In this document: piece by piece, positions 62,802 to 64,000 of the stretch | How the letters are laid out: each line of letters starts with the position of its first letter | Position numbering within the stretch: position 1 is the stretch's first letter | Assembly (NCBI RefSeq): GCF_004125265.1 | Contig: NZ_RDTE01000003.1 | Span: 3,162,001-3,226,000 of the forward strand | Source: Streptomyces lydicus | GTDB taxonomy: Bacteria > Actinomycetota > Actinomycetes > Streptomycetales > Streptomycetaceae | Length of the DNA: 64,000 nt | Direction of reading: 5' to 3' | The notes under the pieces: model-generated | What the model saw: only the letters and a program-made list of their open reading frames with translations | The model's database searches: none | What the model was told of the DNA's origin: nothing | Made by a program: the position numbers and the translations under genes

Positions 62802-63353
62802 TCAGACCGCCGCCGGCTGCTCCACGGCCGCCTGATCGGCGGCCGCGTGACGGAGGCGGCGGCGCTTGGTCACGAGGACCGCGGTCCTCGTGAGAACCAT
62901 GGCAAGTGACATGAAGACAAAGGCATTGGCATAGACGTCGGGGCCGCTGAGCCGGTTTTCGATGCTGAAGCGGATCAGGCCGTCGGCGAACCAGTGCTCG
63001 GCACCGTAGGCGAAAAGGACGCGGGCGGTGGAAAGGACGATCCAGACCAGGGCGTAACCGAATCCTCCGGTGGTGTAGATCTGGCCGTCACTGCCGCGGT
63101 GGGCAGGGAGAAGTACGCCGGCGATCAGGCCGCAGATCACACCCACGCCACCGCCTATGAGCTGAAACGAAGGCGCGTTCCCGGACGTCGGAAGGGAGTG
63201 CACAAAGAGCGCAATGATGATGGCGACCGCTATCACGGAGCGCAGCATGCGCATGTTGGTGACCCGGCGGCGCCCCAGGTCAGTCGCCAGGATGATGGTG
63301 AGGATGGTGGCACTGGCGATGAGTGCGGTGGCGAACTGACTCAGGTGGTCCAT
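62802..63353 (-). CDS. Integral membrane protein, about five helices
   Basis: 183 residues. Hydrophobic segments start at ATALIASATILTIILA, SVIAVAIIIALFVHSL, LIGGGVGVICGLIAGVLL, GYALVWIVLSTARVLFAY and ANAFVFMSLAMVLTRTAVLV. The N-terminal RRRVTNMRMLR lies in the cytoplasm. It resembles CcdC/DUF1453-type proteins, but I am not sure. ATG 63353 is chosen for its GGAG site; the same frame stays open upstream through a basic RPRTKPRT repeat. Divergent from a probable sensor kinase. Confidence 0.78.
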   Translation of the reverse strand: MDHLSQFATALIASATILTIILATDLGRRRVTNMRMLRSVIAVAIIIALFVHSLPTSGNAPSFQLIGGGVGVICGLIAGVLLPAHRGSDGQIYTTGGFGYALVWIVLSTARVLFAYGAEHWFADGLIRFSIENRLSGPDVYANAFVFMSLAMVLTRTAVLVTKRRRLRHAAADQAAVEQPAAV

Positions 63354-63806
63354 GGAACTCCGGGCCTTTCTTCGGTGCTGCTGATTGTCTTGCGCGGTGG
63401 GTGCGCCGCGGTTCGGAGATTTCGCCTTCCGGGAATTCCGAAGGTTGGCGGATTCTCGCGTCGGTCGCCTTGCCCTGGTCCCTTTCCGGCGTTTTGCCCT
63501 GGGCCTTGTCCGGGGTTTCGTCCGGGGCCTTGTCCGGGGTTTCGTCCTGGGCCTTGTCCGGGGTTTCGTCCGGGGCCTTCTTCGGGGTCCGTGAGGGTGC
63601 ATCAACGACGTTATGGGGAAGGGAGGTCGGCGGGGAACGACCGACTGGTGGATTCGGCTGTCCACCGATCGGTGGACAGGGCGGCGCCGGGAGGGAGGGT
63701 GATAGGACTGGGCGCGCGGCCGCACCCGCTCTCTCAGGTGCGGGGCGCTCATATCCAGGGGGACGCGGTGACATCCAAGGGGACACGGTGGTATCCGGGG
63801 GACACG
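63354..63806. other. 453-bp divergent gap with tandem repeats
   Basis: Contains a 24-bp repeat (63502-63597) and a threefold repeat of the ribosome-site/start region of the next gene (63751-63809). Promoters for both flanking genes must lie here; none is clear. Confidence 0.5.
63502..63597. repeat. 24-bp tandem repeat, almost four units
   Basis: Units at 63502-63525, 63526-63549, 63550-63573 and a diverged 63574-63597, each starting GGCCTTGTCCGGGG (last GGCCTTCTTCGGGG). 24 bp keeps frame; on the minus strand the frame of the membrane protein reads RPRTKPRT repeats here. Confidence 0.9.
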
Positions 63807-63809
63807 GTG
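63751..63809 (+). repeat. Triplicated ribosome-site/start unit
   Basis: Three near-copies of ATCCAGGGGGACACGGTG in a row, each with a G-rich ribosome site and a GTG. The first (63768) and third (63807) GTG are in frame with the gene that follows. Confidence 0.75.
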
Positions 63810-64000
63810 ACGGCTGAGGCTCAGCGCGCGCCCGAGGCGCGGGTGCGGTGGTTCGGGCTGTGGGACAGCTACTTCGTGATCTGCTATCTGGTCACCACGG
63901 GACTGGTGTTCACGTCCGGGGCCTCCGCGGGCTCCGGAGACTCCGGGGACTCCGGGGTCCCGCAGGGCGGTCGGTTGATCGCCCTCGCCGCGCTGACGCT
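63807..64000 (+). CDS. Start of a membrane protein, probably a sensor histidine kinase (cut by window)
   Basis: About 64 residues visible from GTG 63807: VRWFGLWDSYFVICYLVTTG then LVFTSG and a Gly/Ser/Asp stretch. One membrane segment is complete and a second is beginning. The WFGLWDxYF opening resembles DesK-type sensor kinases of Streptomyces, but the kinase domain is outside the window. An alternative start at GTG 63768 adds 13 residues. Confidence 0.55.
   Translation, partial: MTAEAQRAPEARVRWFGLWDSYFVICYLVTTGLVFTSGASAGSGDSGDSGVPQGGRLIALAALT

Overview
The window is very GC-rich and codon-biased, with GTG and TTG starts, greA/mca (mycothiol) genes, a GTP-type PEP carboxykinase, XRE/DUF5753 regulators and BldC/HrdB-era style promoters. 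This points to a Streptomyces-type actinomycete chromosome. I see about 60 protein genes, no tRNA or rRNA, no CRISPR array, and no intact insertion sequence or prophage.

Region by region. 1-1443: a CmlR/Cmx-type MFS efflux pump (cut by the window edge) with its TetR repressor and two matching operator-like palindromes. 1528-13035: a leftward Tad/Flp pilus locus: a 602-residue lead protein, CpaB, TadZ, two TadE-like pseudopilins, TadA, TadB, TadC, the Flp pilin, a TadG-like protein, a lipoprotein and an OmpA-family wall-binding protein. It has no secretin and no prepilin peptidase. 13338-15875: a secreted trypsin-like protease and a secreted M14 carboxypeptidase. 15958-17972: an XRE regulator with two near-identical 63-residue partners and a divergent ATPase-like protein. 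18063-25544: a catabolic cluster (GntP permease, RidA, IclR, KDG-kinase-like PfkB, D-serine-dehydratase-like deaminase, N-acyl-D-amino-acid deacylase).

25690-39392: mostly core metabolism and regulators (GAPDH, MarR/NTF2-like pair, alanine-type aminotransferase, pckG, hemolysin III, TetR, MerR, amidase, MDR oxidoreductase, YyaL). 39639-40001: gene debris (a truncated Uma2 frame and a duplicated YyaL 5' end). 40076-43435: a large NB-ARC/TPR protein. 43575-55429: housekeeping block (mca, DUF4307, greA, DrrAB-type ABC exporter, ilvA, MarR, metB, msrA). 55686-64000: accessory genes (SDR plus MmyB-like regulator, macrolide-type glycosyltransferase, lipoprotein hydrolase, membrane sulfatase, membrane protein, start of a probable sensor kinase).

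The most coherent candidate for an undescribed system is 18063-25544. The deacylase, PLP deaminase, RidA, KDG kinase and sugar-acid permease together fit uptake and breakdown of 2-acetamido-2-deoxy-D-gluconate (GlcNAc1A), the C1-oxidised end product of LPMO attack on chitin: deacetylation, deamination to 2-keto-3-deoxygluconate, then phosphorylation. A D-serine/D-amino-acid role is the main alternative. A second unexplained pattern is the number of short tandem-repeat arrays that sit right at gene ends (after tetR, tadB, iclR, marR and a membrane protein gene). Related repeats inside genes come in multiples of three bases. Upstream of a TetR gene lies an 11-bp-phased array, and a small gene at 29812 has its ribosome site buried in a perfect 12-bp hairpin.
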